Positions 1-9,976 of a stretch of 64,000 nucleotides of DNA are shown here, piece by piece. A program made the position numbers and the translations under genes. Origin of the DNA: Capricornis sumatraensis (taxonomy: Eukaryota; Chordata; Mammalia; Artiodactyla; Bovidae). The notes under the pieces are model-generated. The model had not been told where the DNA came from, ran no database searches, and saw only the letters and a program-made list of their open reading frames with translations. The stretch is from the NCBI RefSeq assembly GCF_032405125.1, contig NC_091078.1, positions 32,327,001 to 32,391,000 of the forward strand. Direction: 5' to 3'. Positions within the stretch are counted from its first letter, which is position 1. Each line of letters starts with the position of its first letter.

Positions 1-339
1 AATATCCCCATCACATGACTTACTCTGGCCTGACATAATAAAGCACACTTAAGGAGAAATTATGGGAACAGACTGTATGGTACCAAATTTCTTAACAGAA
101 CTCTGTGGATCACTTAGAAATGGTTTACAAGATCATGTAGAAACAGTTTCAGGAGCTTTTAAATTAGTCTTCCCCTCAATAATTCAGTGGGGAACTAGAG
201 AGAGGTTAGTTTCTATTTGACATGAGCGGAGAAGGAGCAAGACGTAGGACCAACTTCAACCTAGAGAACTTGTATCAGTTATTTAGCTTAGTCACCTTCC
301 CCTCTATCGGAAGGGCCTGCTAGGGAGCTAAAGGTTCCC
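1..339. other. Unique-looking sequence, no gene or repeat recognised
   Basis: I see no credible open frame, tRNA, LTR or LINE/SINE here. It is the left flank of the Bov-tA that follows. Confidence 0.6.
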
Positions 340-350
340 TGTGGGACCTT

Positions 351-565
351 CAGGGCTACCCTGGTGGCTCAGAGGGTAAAGCGTCTGCCTGCAATGCGGG
401 AGACCTGGGTTCAATCCCTGGGTCGGGAAGATGCCCTGGAGAAGGAAATGGCAACCCACTCCAGTACTCTTGCTTGGAAAATCCCATGGATGGAGGAGCC
501 TGGTAGGCTACAGTCCATGGGGTCGCAAAGAGTCGGACACGACTGAGCAACTTCCCTTTCACTTT
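351..565 (+). mobile_element. Bov-tA SINE, full length, with target-site duplication
   Basis: The element opens with the tRNA-Glu-like head (ccctggtggctcagagggta, then the B-box-like ggttcaatccc) and ends with the BovA tail (gtcggacacgactgagcaac). An exact 11-bp duplication, tgtgggacctt, lies at 340-350 and 566-576, so both edges are fixed. Bov-tA is a non-coding, RNA polymerase III-type SINE restricted to ruminants and mobilised by BovB. Open frames on both strands here are translations of the SINE, not genes. Confidence 0.95.
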
Positions 566-576
566 TGTGGGACCTT

Positions 577-1699
577 TAAGGGAGAAACCAAAGCAGGTGT
601 CACATTTACAGAGGGTTAATGGCTTAGTCACTGTATGGATGTAGGAAGCACCGAGCAGGTGTGCCGTCGGCTTGATTAAAGTACAATCAAGTACCCATTT
701 TAGGAACTCATTGTTTAGTACCAACTTCATCTCCAAATAAACGCAGCTGCCGCTAAAAATATACTGAGGGCTTTAGTACAAAAGCCACGTAGTAATATTT
801 CTCTCAGGGTACAAAAAGTGATTGCCAGTAACTGTCAACAAGACAATTCGTTTACTTAGATGAGTATGGACTTCACTCACATGAGTTTCCCCAACCATTG
901 GTTCTCAAGAACAGCAACTGAGTTTATTTAGTGACAAAGTCGGAACTAAACCATGACTTCCTATTTCGGAGATATCAATTATTTTTCATTTCTTCTAAGG
1001 CATCTGCTGCCTGTTACACTTTTTCCAATGATCTCTATGAAAATTCTCTTCAGGCATTCCTTCTGGCCATTTCCCAAGCTACAGATCTTATCATCAGATT
1101 CTAAATAGGCAGTTAGACTACAAGCACTCTGACAGGAAGAAAGAACCAAGACCAGTAGCCAGACCCTGTCTTCTAGCTGTAATACATCTGAGGTGGGAGC
1201 TAAGCACACTTTACTTGTTTTCCACCAGCCACCAAACAAGAATTCACTCATAGCAGATTCAGCCTGCTATGGCTTTGAACAATATTTAACAAACTTCAAG
1301 ACATGTATTTTTAACTCAGGGGTTTATAGTCCAGTTGAAAAGAATGAAACCATCAGAACCATTCAAGTCATAAGACAGGTTACTGTTTTGCTTTCCCTCC
1401 ACAACATCCAATAAAGCGATGGGCAGATCTTCAACAAAGACATGCTGAATGACTACCTAGGAAGAGTAATATTTAAAACTTACGACTATGCACTGTAGGA
1501 CTGATGGATTTAACGTGCATGCACAGGCATGCACGGTAAAACCAGAGTTACTAAAAGAAAGACGATATTTCCAGATGCCTGTGGTAAGCTATTTCCCTTA
1601 TGCCTTATCATCCATTTACACAAAAGAGATGAACCAAATCAGCCTCAAAAAGCTTCATTAATGAAACCAAGAAGCATTTATATAATCATCATGTATCAG
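577..1699. other. No gene or assignable repeat
   Basis: Only short chance frames (at most about 90 codons, none with a recognisable motif). No repeat family could be assigned by eye. Confidence 0.5.
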
Positions 1700-2100
1700 T
1701 GTATTAAGTTTCCTTTTGCTGCCATAACAAATTACCCCAATTTAAATGGCTTAAAACAACAGAAACTTATTCTTTCGCAGTTTTAGTAGTTAGAAGTTCA
1801 ACAAGGTATTGTAGGGCTACAGGCTTCTTCCAGTTTACGGTAGCTCAGGCATCCCTTGGCTTCTCTGCCTCCATGTTCCCTTTGCTACCTCCTTTTTGCC
1901 TTCCCCTCTGGATATCTTTTATAAAGACACTTGTCATTAGGTTTGGGACCCTCATAGATAATCCAGGATGATCTTCCCATCCCAAGCTCTAAATTTCATC
2001 TCTAAAGACCCTTTTTCCAAATAAGGTAAATTTTCCAAATAAGGTAACATTCTTAAGTTCTCAGAGGTTAGGATGTGGACATATCCTTCTGAGGGCTAAA
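1700..2100. repeat. Ancient interspersed repeat, family not assigned
   Basis: The stretch containing tgctgccataacaaattacc, ggcttaaaacaacag, and later ggataatccaggatgatctt matches a widespread old mammalian repeat that I recall but cannot name securely; an LTR (MaLR/ERVL-like) origin is possible. It contains a local 18-bp-period duplication (2013-2047). It is too diverged to fix edges or orientation. Confidence 0.5.
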
Positions 2101-2438
2101 GTGAGCATAGCATAAAGCAGGCAAATTTAGCTCTCCTGACAACAGAACTTCCATCAAACAGGTTGATGTTTGTGTTTGTTGATGGGGTTCTCTTTTCATA
2201 TGATGAATATATTTCCTTGGGAACACTGGCTTCATTAGGGTGTTTTTAATTTGCATTAGAAAAATTTTAAGAGAAGCACTTTCAATAATACTTCAAAAAA
2301 AGGGGGACCCAAAGATTAGAAGTGTAGATAAATGTATACACAGATGTAGGAAGTAAAGTGGCAGGAAAGCAGACAGGTTAGCATACATTTCATCCTCTAC
2401 TGCTTTACTTACATTTCAATTTCATTTATTCATATGTT
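2101..2438. other. No gene or assignable repeat
   Basis: Left flank of the solo LTR. Nothing recognised. Confidence 0.5.
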
Positions 2439-2936
2439 TGTAACAGGGAAGAACACATCTGACTCCATACTAGTTCTGTTCCTTTTACTTTAACCTTGGT
2501 GCTGTTGCCTGCGCTTAGTCATGCTGGGTCTGTACCTTTCATAAAAGAATGTTGCCCAAAGCCTGAAATACACAGGAGAACCCATTCTCAGGGCTTTGAC
2601 CTTTAAGAATCCATCCATATAGAGATACAAAATTACAGAACTGAGAATAACATTTGTCTTGTTGGCGGTATAAAGGAACATTGTGACCTGACCTACGGGG
2701 ACAGCTGCAACAACAAAGGCTTTCAACACCAAGAAGTTTGCAACAACTAATCACTTTCCTCCCTTGCTGGGCTTTAACAAGCCTGCTGAAATTCTTTGAG
2801 GGTTTGGGGTTTGGGGGGCACAAGCCACCCTCTCCTTGCATGGCCCTGTAATAAACCTTTCTCTGATCCAAACTCTGATGTTTTGGTTTGTTTGGCTTCA
2901 CCATGGATTGGGCACATGAACTTGTGTTTGGTAACA
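2439..2936 (+). mobile_element. Solo LTR of an endogenous retrovirus, 498 bp, probably ERV1 class
   Basis: The segment starts TGTAACAGGG and ends GGTAACA, i.e. TG...CA ends, and is flanked on both sides by TGTT (2435-2438 and 2937-2940). A TATA-like ggtataaagg lies near 2665 and an AATAAA signal near 2848, followed by a T/G-rich U5-like stretch, which is the U3-R-U5 order on the plus strand. There is no gag, pol or env beside it, so it is a solo LTR left by LTR-LTR recombination. A 4-bp duplication is usual for gammaretrovirus-like ERV1 elements; the class call is inference. The 134-codon frame on the minus strand inside it is a shadow. Confidence 0.8.
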
Positions 2937-3049
2937 TGTTCATACATTCAACAAGAATTCAGTGTGTATAGACTGGTTAAAAATAATGGCTGAACACAAA
3001 CCCAGAGTTAGTGTGAGTTCAAATTTTTATACATGTTTTGTCTGGAGTT

Positions 3050-3352
3050 CTGTAATAACCTAGAGGGGTAGGAAAGGGTGGGAGGTGGGAGGGAGACTCA
3101 AGAGGAAAGGACATATGTATATTTATGGTTAATTCATGTTGATGTATGACAGAAACCAAACCAATATTGTAGATAAAAAAATATCTTGTGATAAACCAAC
3201 CATAATGGGAAAATATGGAAAAGAATATACATATATATTTATAAGATATGTATATAAAGATGTATATATAAAGATATATAAAATGGAACCGTTTAGCTGT
3301 ATAGCAGAAATTAACACTGTAAATCAACTATACTCCAATAAAATTTTTTTAA
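3050..3352 (+). mobile_element. Two abutting artiodactyl L1 3' ends
   Basis: The first part (cctagaggggtaggaaaggg ... gttgatgtatgacagaaacc ... attgtagataaaaaaa, to about 3181) is one L1 3'-UTR type. The second (tatcttgtgataaaccaacc ... gtaaatcaactatactccaa taaaattttttt) is another. Both are 5'-truncated, A-tailed and on the plus strand. Either one inserted next to or into the other, or this is one composite subfamily. Confidence 0.65.
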
Positions 3353-3374
3353 AAAGAAAAGAAAAAATCCTTAT

Positions 3375-3530
3375 ACCAGCTTTGTGCCTTTGGGTAAGTT
3401 ATTTAATCTCTTCTCCATACCTCAGTTTCCTTATCTATAAAATATGGAATGAGTACCTGCGTATGGGGTTAAATAAATTCATTAAGCACTTTAAGTGCAG
3501 AACACATATGGAATAAATCATGTTTGCTAA
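3375..3530 (-). repeat. MIR SINE
   Basis: Antisense MIR core: ctcagtttccttatctataa aatatgg, followed by the degenerate counterpart of the tail (cattaagcactttaagtgca). Old tRNA-derived mammalian SINE, diverged, no coding potential. Confidence 0.75.
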
Positions 3531-3946
3531 AGAAAGAAAAGTGCCAGGTTCTGTGCTAGGTTTCGGGATGAATAAGACAAGTGAAAGGTTACATTCTAAT
3601 AGTAAGGAGAATCCTTCCAAAAAATGGATGGACATAATTGTGTTGCAGAAAAGAAATAAAGGTCTGAGCTGCAGTTAAAGGGCATGTGTAAACTGGAAAC
3701 CCAATTTTAGAAAATATGGGCAGGGGTCAGGTCTCTAAGGAGATATCATTTAACCTGAGAACTAAAGCATGAAATAGTGGAGCCATGCAAAAAAGTTGGT
3801 GGAATAGCATTGTGGGCTGAGAGATGTGGTTTCTTGATAAGACAATTTTCTTTTACATTAGTATTTTATAATGATGAGTCAAAGGGGGACACACTTATTC
3901 TATTCAGTAACTGGTTAAATGTTGTCATTTGATGTTTCAACAAAAC
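3531..3946. other. Probable old repeat remnant, unassigned
   Basis: The text gtgccaggttctgtgctagg followed by wording about gatgaataagacaagtg resembles a common ancient mammalian repeat, but I cannot place it in a family. No gene seen. Confidence 0.35.
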
Positions 3947-3952
3947 CTATAG

Positions 3953-4170
3953 AGAGAACTTCCCTGGTGGCTCACACGATAAAGAAACTGTCTGCAATGC
4001 AGGAGACTGAGACCCGGGTTCGAGCCCTGGGTCAGGAAGATCCCCTGGAGTAGGAAATGGCAACCCACTCCAGTATTCTTTCCTGAAGAATTCCATGGAC
4101 AGAGGAACCTGGCAGGCTACAGTCCATAGGGTGGCAAAGAGTTGGACATGACTGAGCATAGCATAGCAGT
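3953..4170 (+). mobile_element. Bov-tA SINE
   Basis: Head cttccctggtggctcacacg and tail gttggacatgactgagca. A possible short duplication, ctatag, lies at 3947-3952 and 4171-4176. It faces the oppositely oriented Bov-tA that starts about 100 bp downstream. Confidence 0.9.
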
Positions 4171-4272
4171 CTATAGCAGGTGGAGACAGGCAGGAAATTC
4201 TCCAGAGCCACAAAGGAAACATCCCATGCAGAGGGGATACATGAGTATGTATTTTCTAAGCTACTACAGCAA

Positions 4273-4479
4273 AGTGTTAGTCGCTCAATCATGTCCGACT
4301 CTTTGTGACCCCATGGACAGTAGCTCAAAAGTCTCCTCTGTCCATGGGATTCTCCAGGCAAGAATACTGGAGTGGGTAGCCACTCCATTCTCCAGGGCAT
4401 CTTCCCAACCCAGGGATTGAACCCCGGTCTCCTGAGGTGCAGGCGTATCCTTTACTGTCTGAGCCACCAAGGAAGCCCT
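4273..4479 (-). mobile_element. Bov-tA SINE, inverted relative to the previous copy
   Basis: Antisense: gttagtcgctcaatcatgtc at the left (3' end) and gagccaccaaggaagccct at the right (tRNA head). The flanks share cagcaa (4267-4272 and 4480-4485), a plausible short duplication. Confidence 0.9.
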
Positions 4480-4485
4480 CAGCAA

Positions 4486-4847
4486 GATGCTCCTCACCAA
4501 TCTTGGAGAGAATCCTTCCCATTGCAAAAAGTAGCCTCAAAATTGTGGAGTACCCTAGAACAGAAATCCCACCCTTTGGTAAATTTCAATTTACTGTAGG
4601 TTTATTGGACACCGCTATGTGGGTGCAGCCAATTTGCTTTACATAAGGGGCTACTTTCGAGTAGTTCATAGCCTGTGACAAAAGACTCGGCCACAATGGC
4701 CTTGTTGTATAAAGATATGTACCTATCAGGTGGAAATTTAGCATAGATTAGATTTTCCTTAAAATTTACTTTCTTATTGCTCCCATATAAATTAACCATT
4801 GAACAACTCTCAGTGTTTCCTAAATATGCATTAATATGAATTATTGC
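4486..4847. other. No gene or assignable repeat
   Basis: Nothing recognised between the Bov-tA and the MIR. Confidence 0.5.
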
Positions 4848-5010
4848 TGTACCTCAGTTTCCTAAACAGTCAAGTGGAGAAGAGAACAGCACCCCCTGTC
4901 CTAGGACTGTGCTGGAATTAAATGAATTAATTTGTCATTTGAACAGTGTCTGCACATGGTAAGGACCCAGAAAGTGCTGAATGATTATAGCTATCCTTTA
5001 CTAGTGTCAC
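4848..5010 (-). repeat. MIR SINE
   Basis: Antisense MIR: tacctcagtttcctaaacag, then ttaaatgaattaatttgtca, then the cagtgtctgcacatggtaag tail region. Diverged and uninterrupted. Confidence 0.75.
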
Positions 5011-6355
5011 CAGGAGACTTCTTAATTTAAAACCCCTTAATTAGTAATAACAAGCCAAATGAACAGTTAAAATCACCAGCATTTGGAGCCAGTTTGCACT
5101 AATTAGGAGATGATTTGGGGCAAGTAATCATTCCCAGCAGGTTTCGTTTTCTCCAAGGTAAAATGAGGACAGTGGAAGGAATAGTCGTTCTCTAGCTGTA
5201 ACTTTGTGTTTCTAAATCCCTCAGTGCTTTCTTGCTGTAGGACTTCACTAACAGTCCATCAAGAGAGGGATCTTCTGCCTTGCAGGGAAAAGAACCATAA
5301 AAAGGTTTTCTTCCGCTGGTGAAACTGGCACACAAACAACCTCCTTTAAATAGTTATTCAAAGGGCACAGGAAGCAGATGGTTGAGGGTGAGTTCCAAAT
5401 CAGTGGCTTAGTGAAGAACCCTGGGAAAATTAAGGTAAAATCTGGAGATGTGGATTTTTCTGTTTGATTTCAGCTATAGGAAGCTTTTGGGGAAATGTGA
5501 TGGAGGGCAGCATGAGGCAGCTGACAATGATCTGAATAAGAACCCAAGTATATTTGTAGATGGAGCCCTGATCAATTTGCACTCTCTTTAATTCTTTCTC
5601 ATTGCTTTCACTTTTTTCCCTTTCATTTTTACTCCTCCTACTTTCCTGTTAGGCGAGTTGGCGGCAGCTTCAGCAACCGGCACAAACTTCTGGTTGAGAG
5701 TTCTTTTATTGGGCACTTGCTTGCCACCTTCATTTCGAAGTATCTTACCCTCTGCTTCCTCAGCTGAGAACTAGGATTGCTGCTGTTTCCTCTTCTGAAC
5801 TCAAAGGAATATCAGACAGATCAACAGCAACAAGAGATGTTTGAAACTCTCCATTGCATCTTCATGGCCACCAGAAACAGATGTCCGTCCAACGCTGTTG
5901 TCATGACTGGGAAGCAGAGATTTTAACTGCAGCAGAGGGACCAGACAAGAAGCTGTCTGTGAGCCTGGAGGGTTGGGGGTTGACTGGTTCTGCTTTGGAC
6001 CAGAGAGTACTTCTCTAAGGGCACTGGAGGGTGAGAAGAAAGGGAGCAGCTCTCTCTCTCTCCTCTCTGGATTCCATCCCTCTGGCTTTCTGCTCACCAG
6101 GCACTGCCAGCCTGTAGCCTGGTGCTTGGACCAACCAGTTGATGGGGTGCCAGATTTTCAATTTGATGATTCATGGCTTCCTGCTGGGGAGTCTTCAATT
6201 GAAAGCAGAAAACTTGGCAGATTTGTAGACGCTTTAGTAAACGTTTAGTGACACAAAATTGGTTTCTGAGGTAACATGGCTATAAACACCAAATTGATAA
6301 AACCTGGAAAGCAAAGCTCAATTTGAATGGCCTACAGAGTATTGGGATGTTTAAA
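5011..6355. other. Mostly unrecognised; holds one weak basic open frame
   Basis: No confident gene. On the minus strand, 5588-5773 reads as about 60 codons between an in-frame TAG (5771-5773) and a TAA (5588-5590), with a lysine/arginine-rich C-terminus (MKGKKVKAMRKN). There is no homology I recognise, no poly(A) tract as in a processed pseudogene, and no clear splice context. A chance frame is the likelier reading. Confidence 0.4.
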
Positions 6356-6560
6356 GCAGTGCTTCTCAAGTCAGGGTAGGGGGAGGGGTCCAGTAGCTGC
6401 AGAGTCTTTGGGGGGCTTGCTGAAAGTGCATAGTTCTTGGTCCTCATGCTAGACCTGCTGAGACAGAAGCTCTGGGGGTGACATCCAGCAATGAGGGTTG
6501 TTTTCATCATTTCTCTAGGGGATTCTGATGCTCATTCACGTTGGAGGACTGCCTGTTTTC
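6356..6560 (+). repeat. MER5A-like hAT-Charlie non-autonomous DNA transposon
   Basis: Starts gtgcttctcaagtcaggg, the diverged form of the MER5 terminal repeat, with internal tagacctgctgagacagaag and gggattctgatgctcattca matching the family order. It is a non-coding fossil; the ends are too diverged to show an 8-bp duplication. Confidence 0.6.
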
Positions 6561-6954
6561 TTCCTGCTAGTATCTCTGCACTCGCCACTCTCTGGGTCTA
6601 GAAAGTCTTGCTTTACCCTCGAGGGTCACCTGGTCAAGCCCAGAAGATGCTGATGGAAAATCCTAGCCCACCCCTTCCAACCCAGCCTTGCTGAGTTGGG
6701 TGCCTCTGTTGGGCAGTCACAGAAAACCCAGCACATGTTCTCACATGGCAGCGATGAAATCAACTGTACTTCGGCTAGCTGCCCAGCTGACCACCCACTT
6801 CCCTTAGCACCTGTGGTCACCTGAGGGCAGATTTTTTTTTTTATTTTTTATTAAAGTCTAACAACTAAAAATGCTGAGAAGATAGTCATCACATAAAATT
6901 TTCCATGAAAAGAATCTGGATTTTCTTCTCACAAGAAGAAGCATATCAACTGAC
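6561..6954. other. No gene or assignable repeat
   Basis: Contains only a short T-rich run (about 6831-6850). Nothing else recognised. Confidence 0.5.
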
Positions 6955-7075
6955 CCCTGGGTTTGAACTCCTTTACGAAACTGAGTTTCAGTGTCTTCTT
7001 CTGTAAAATGGATCAATTACCTTTCTGCAGCAGTGGTGAAAATTTTATTCTTAAAAAAAAAAGGACTATGGTTTT
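6955..7075 (-). repeat. MIR-type SINE fragment
   Basis: gggtttgaactcctttacga followed by gtgtcttcttctgtaaaatgg resembles an antisense MIR. Short and diverged. Confidence 0.5.
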
Positions 7076-7511
7076 CCTAAAGTTCCCAACTTCCTATAGG
7101 ATTTTGGTGAGAAATGCTTTTAGGTTTCAAGATACAAAGCTTTGGAAGAAGTTCTGAAGGAATGAGTATGATAGAATCTGTAAGTAGAAACTCTAAATTA
7201 CCTGTGAGTGCCTTTTACATATTAAAATTACAAGCAAGCACAAAGACTCTTTGTAGGCCTGTGTTTATGAGAGAGAGAGGGAGAAGTCCTAACATAAATT
7301 TGCTTCATTTTCTGTAAGCCTCTTCTGACAGAGCAAATTTCTGGACATTTTGTATTTGCTCTCTCTGTTGACGATATTGATGATGACTTGTGGAAAGTGA
7401 AAACAAAGTGATGTTTGTCTTTTCCTGAGAGCTGTTCAATAAGCAAATGACTTTCTGCAAATTGGCCTGGTTTGAACCACTTTAGTGACCCCCAAAGTGA
7501 AGCCAAAAAAG
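7076..7511. other. No gene or assignable repeat
   Basis: Only chance frames. Nothing recognised. Confidence 0.45.
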
Positions 7512-7795
7512 GGTCATGAGCATAGAGAAGAGACTTATGGTTGTTAAAGGGGAGGGAGGTTGGGAAGGAGATGGATTGGAAGTTCGGTATTAGCAGATGC
7601 AAACTATTATATATAGGATAGACAAACTACAAGGTCCTACTGTGTAGCACAGGGAACTTTAATCAATATCCTATAATGAACCATAATGGAAAATAATATG
7701 AAAAAGAATATATGTATATAACTGAATCACTTTGTGCCAGAAGCTAACAAAACATTGTAAATCAACTATATTTCAATAAAATAAATTTTAGAAAA
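7512..7795 (+). mobile_element. L1 LINE 3' end
   Basis: Runs from the gttgttaaaggggaggga region through gcagatgcaaactattatat and tactgtgtagcacagggaac to gtaaatcaactatatttcaa taaaataaa, the standard order of the artiodactyl L1 3' end. 5'-truncated, no intact ORF2 in it. Confidence 0.8.
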
Positions 7796-7829
7796 GGTTA
7801 TGAAGTGAGTGTTGAATATTCTAGAAATA

Positions 7830-7857
7830 TTCTCTCTCTCTCTATATATATATATAT
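7830..7857. repeat. (TC)n-(TA)n microsatellite
   Basis: Alternating tc (7830-7843) then ta (7844-7857). The next Bov-tA landed in it. Confidence 0.95.
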
Positions 7858-7858
7858 G

Positions 7859-8085
7859 GGCTTCCTTGGTAGCTCAGATGGTAAAGAATCTGCCTGAAAT
7901 GTGGGAGATCTGGGTTCGATCCCTGGGTCAAGAAGATCCTCTGGAGAAGGGAATGGCAATCTGCTCCAGTATGCTTTCCTGGAGAATCCCAAGAACAGAG
8001 GAGCCTGGTGGGCTACAGTCCACGGGGTTGTAAAGCGTTGGACACGACTGGGTGACTAACATTTTCTTTCACCTTTATATATATT
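7859..8085 (+). mobile_element. Bov-tA SINE inserted in a TA repeat
   Basis: Head ggcttccttggtagctcaga, tail gttggacacgactgggtgac. A 10-bp direct repeat, tatatatatg, flanks it (7849-7858 and 8086-8095). It is consistent with target-site duplication, although the repeat is itself microsatellite sequence. Confidence 0.9.
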
Positions 8086-8384
8086 TATATATATGATACC
8101 AAAAGTAGAGTAACTTCAATAGGAATCCCTCTGGTGCCCTGGTTTCTGCTGTTTATGTGCTGGCACAGATGATTGGCCAGGGTGAGCTGAGCAGAGCAGG
8201 TTGATAACATTCTCTCTCCCAAGAATGTGTATTTGGGACTGAATGGCAGGCAGTGGGTCAGTGAAGATGTACCTTCAGGCTATGGATGTTGTCTTTAGGT
8301 CACTATTTACATGTGTGTAGAAAAGCTTGGAGAGAGTTGGTCTGCCTGAAAAACTGGGGCACAGCTGAAGACGCAGTCCTTCTT

Positions 8385-8525
8385 GGGGTCCTAATGGCTT
8401 TCCAGGTCCTAGTTAGGGCCCCACATAAGTCTGGCCCTTTCCCGGCCCTCAGGTTTCCTGTGATACTCGCCATCATTTCACAGCTTCTTTGTTTTGCTTA
8501 CACTACCTCCAGCCACTTTGAAGCA
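8385..8525 (+). repeat. L2 LINE fragment
   Basis: The order tttccaggtcctagttaggg, ccacataagtctggcccttt, then ctacctccagccactttgaa matches the 3' part of ancient L2. Short and diverged. Confidence 0.6.
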
Positions 8526-9639
8526 GGAGCTGTAATGTGTCAGTCATAATGCATACCGATATCCTAACATTTAGAGATCAAATCAATTTTAAGGATGTGG
8601 GGCCTCTTTATCTCTGTATATTACTATTTTAAGTTATGCAAGAAGACCCCTTACATTGAAGCTGGCTATTTAAATAATTCCTATTTGTTAGACTAATACT
8701 ACTAACGGCCAAAGGAGAGGTGGAACCAGGAACAAGTGCTGGATTGCCATTCTTTGATTGTGAATAATAAATAAAAGTGGAGTCATTCAGCATGTTACCA
8801 GTGCAAAAGGTATGGAAACCAGCTTTTTGATGCCTTCCATCTCCACAATTTAAGGATTAAGATGCAGTCAAGTACTGGGAATGCTAGTTACTTCTATAAC
8901 AATGTATAAACTACCTTCAAGGGGGAGAATTTGGGAAGGAGGTTGGGGTGGCAATAAGTGTTCTGATCTGGGGATGGAGGGAGCAACTCAATATAAATTT
9001 CTGTCCTTTAATTCATTTGCAATTGTCTTGGAAGAAACAACAGGAGAGATGATAAGAAGCATTACATAGAACAATTCTAACTTCCAGTTAATTTTGACCA
9101 ATTGCTACTCATTTTTCCCAACATGCTAAATCAAAGACAATTAATCAATTGTTAATTGAGATTAACAATCTGAGACTGAACGAACATAAAAAAACACAGT
9201 GGCTACACAATACTGTCTGAAGATTCAGCCCCTAATATAATCACTGTCCATAAAAAATACAGTTCAGCTAGGTCTTAATTGTCACACTGTTCCATAGATC
9301 AGTGGCTTACTGTAGACTAGATCTGGCAAGCCCCCCTTATTTTGTAAGGTCTGTTAAGAATGGTTTTTACCCTTTTAAGTGGTTCAACATAAAATCAAAA
9401 GAATAACATTTTGCAATGCATAGAAAGTATACGCAATTCCATCTTCAGTCTCTAAAAATAAAGTTTACTGGAACAACCAGCCCCATTTGTTTACACTTTC
9501 ATGCTATGACAGAGTTGAATAGTTGCAACCAAGAGAACAGGACAGTGAACCCTACAGTATTTGCTTTCTGGCCCTTCACAGAAAAGCCTGTGGCCCCCTG
9601 CCATGGAAACCTGTCTATCCTTCTTTGTACACGCATTAC
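8526..9639. other. No gene or assignable repeat
   Basis: AT-rich. Includes a small inverted repeat (caattaa at 9138-9144, ttaattg at 9152-9158). No gene seen. Confidence 0.5.
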
Positions 9640-9770
9640 TGTCCAGTCCTGTGGTCCTGAAAGGCGGGAATCTTGTCTTATTACTACTATGTATCCAGCA
9701 TGTGGCACAGGCTTCTCACACAGTTTGCGTTCAGATATATATGTCAAACGATTGAACAGTGAACTACTAC
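9640..9770 (+). repeat. Possible L2 3' fragment
   Basis: aaggcgggaatcttgtctta ... gtatccagcatgtggcacag resembles the L2 tail (gggcagggactttgtct ... gcctggcaca). Weak similarity. Confidence 0.4.
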
Positions 9771-9831
9771 TTTTTAAGGGCATTCTGCTAGAGAGACAGA
9801 TACAAAGACAGAATATACTGACCCTGTCCTT

Positions 9832-9967
9832 TGTTGTTTAGTCATTAAGTTGTGTCTGACTCTTTTATGACCCCATGGACTGTAGGCCCATCATGGGAAA
9901 GGCTCCTTTGTCCATGGAATTTTCCAGACAAGAGTACTGGAGTGGGTTGCCATTTCTTTCTCCAGAG
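9832..9967 (-). mobile_element. Single BovA unit, antisense, with target-site duplication
   Basis: One BovA monomer only (gttgtttagtcattaagttg ... gtactggagtgggttgccat ttctttctccaga); the tRNA head of Bov-tA is absent. Flanked by an exact 9-bp direct repeat, cctgtcctt (9823-9831 and 9968-9976), so it inserted as a short element rather than being truncated later. Confidence 0.85.
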
Positions 9968-9976
9968 CCTGTCCTT

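Noticed and set aside
351..565. tRNA gene
   Set aside because: The tRNA-like box text belongs to the head of Bov-tA, as in the other copies; it does not fold as a complete tRNA and is followed by the BovA body.
356..736. 126-codon minus-strand frame
   Set aside because: Overlaps the Bov-tA at 351-565; its peptide (LLSRVRLFATPWTVAYQAPP) is the usual antisense translation of the SINE.
2539..2943. 134-codon minus-strand frame
   Set aside because: Lies inside the ERV solo LTR on the opposite strand; no retroviral domain.
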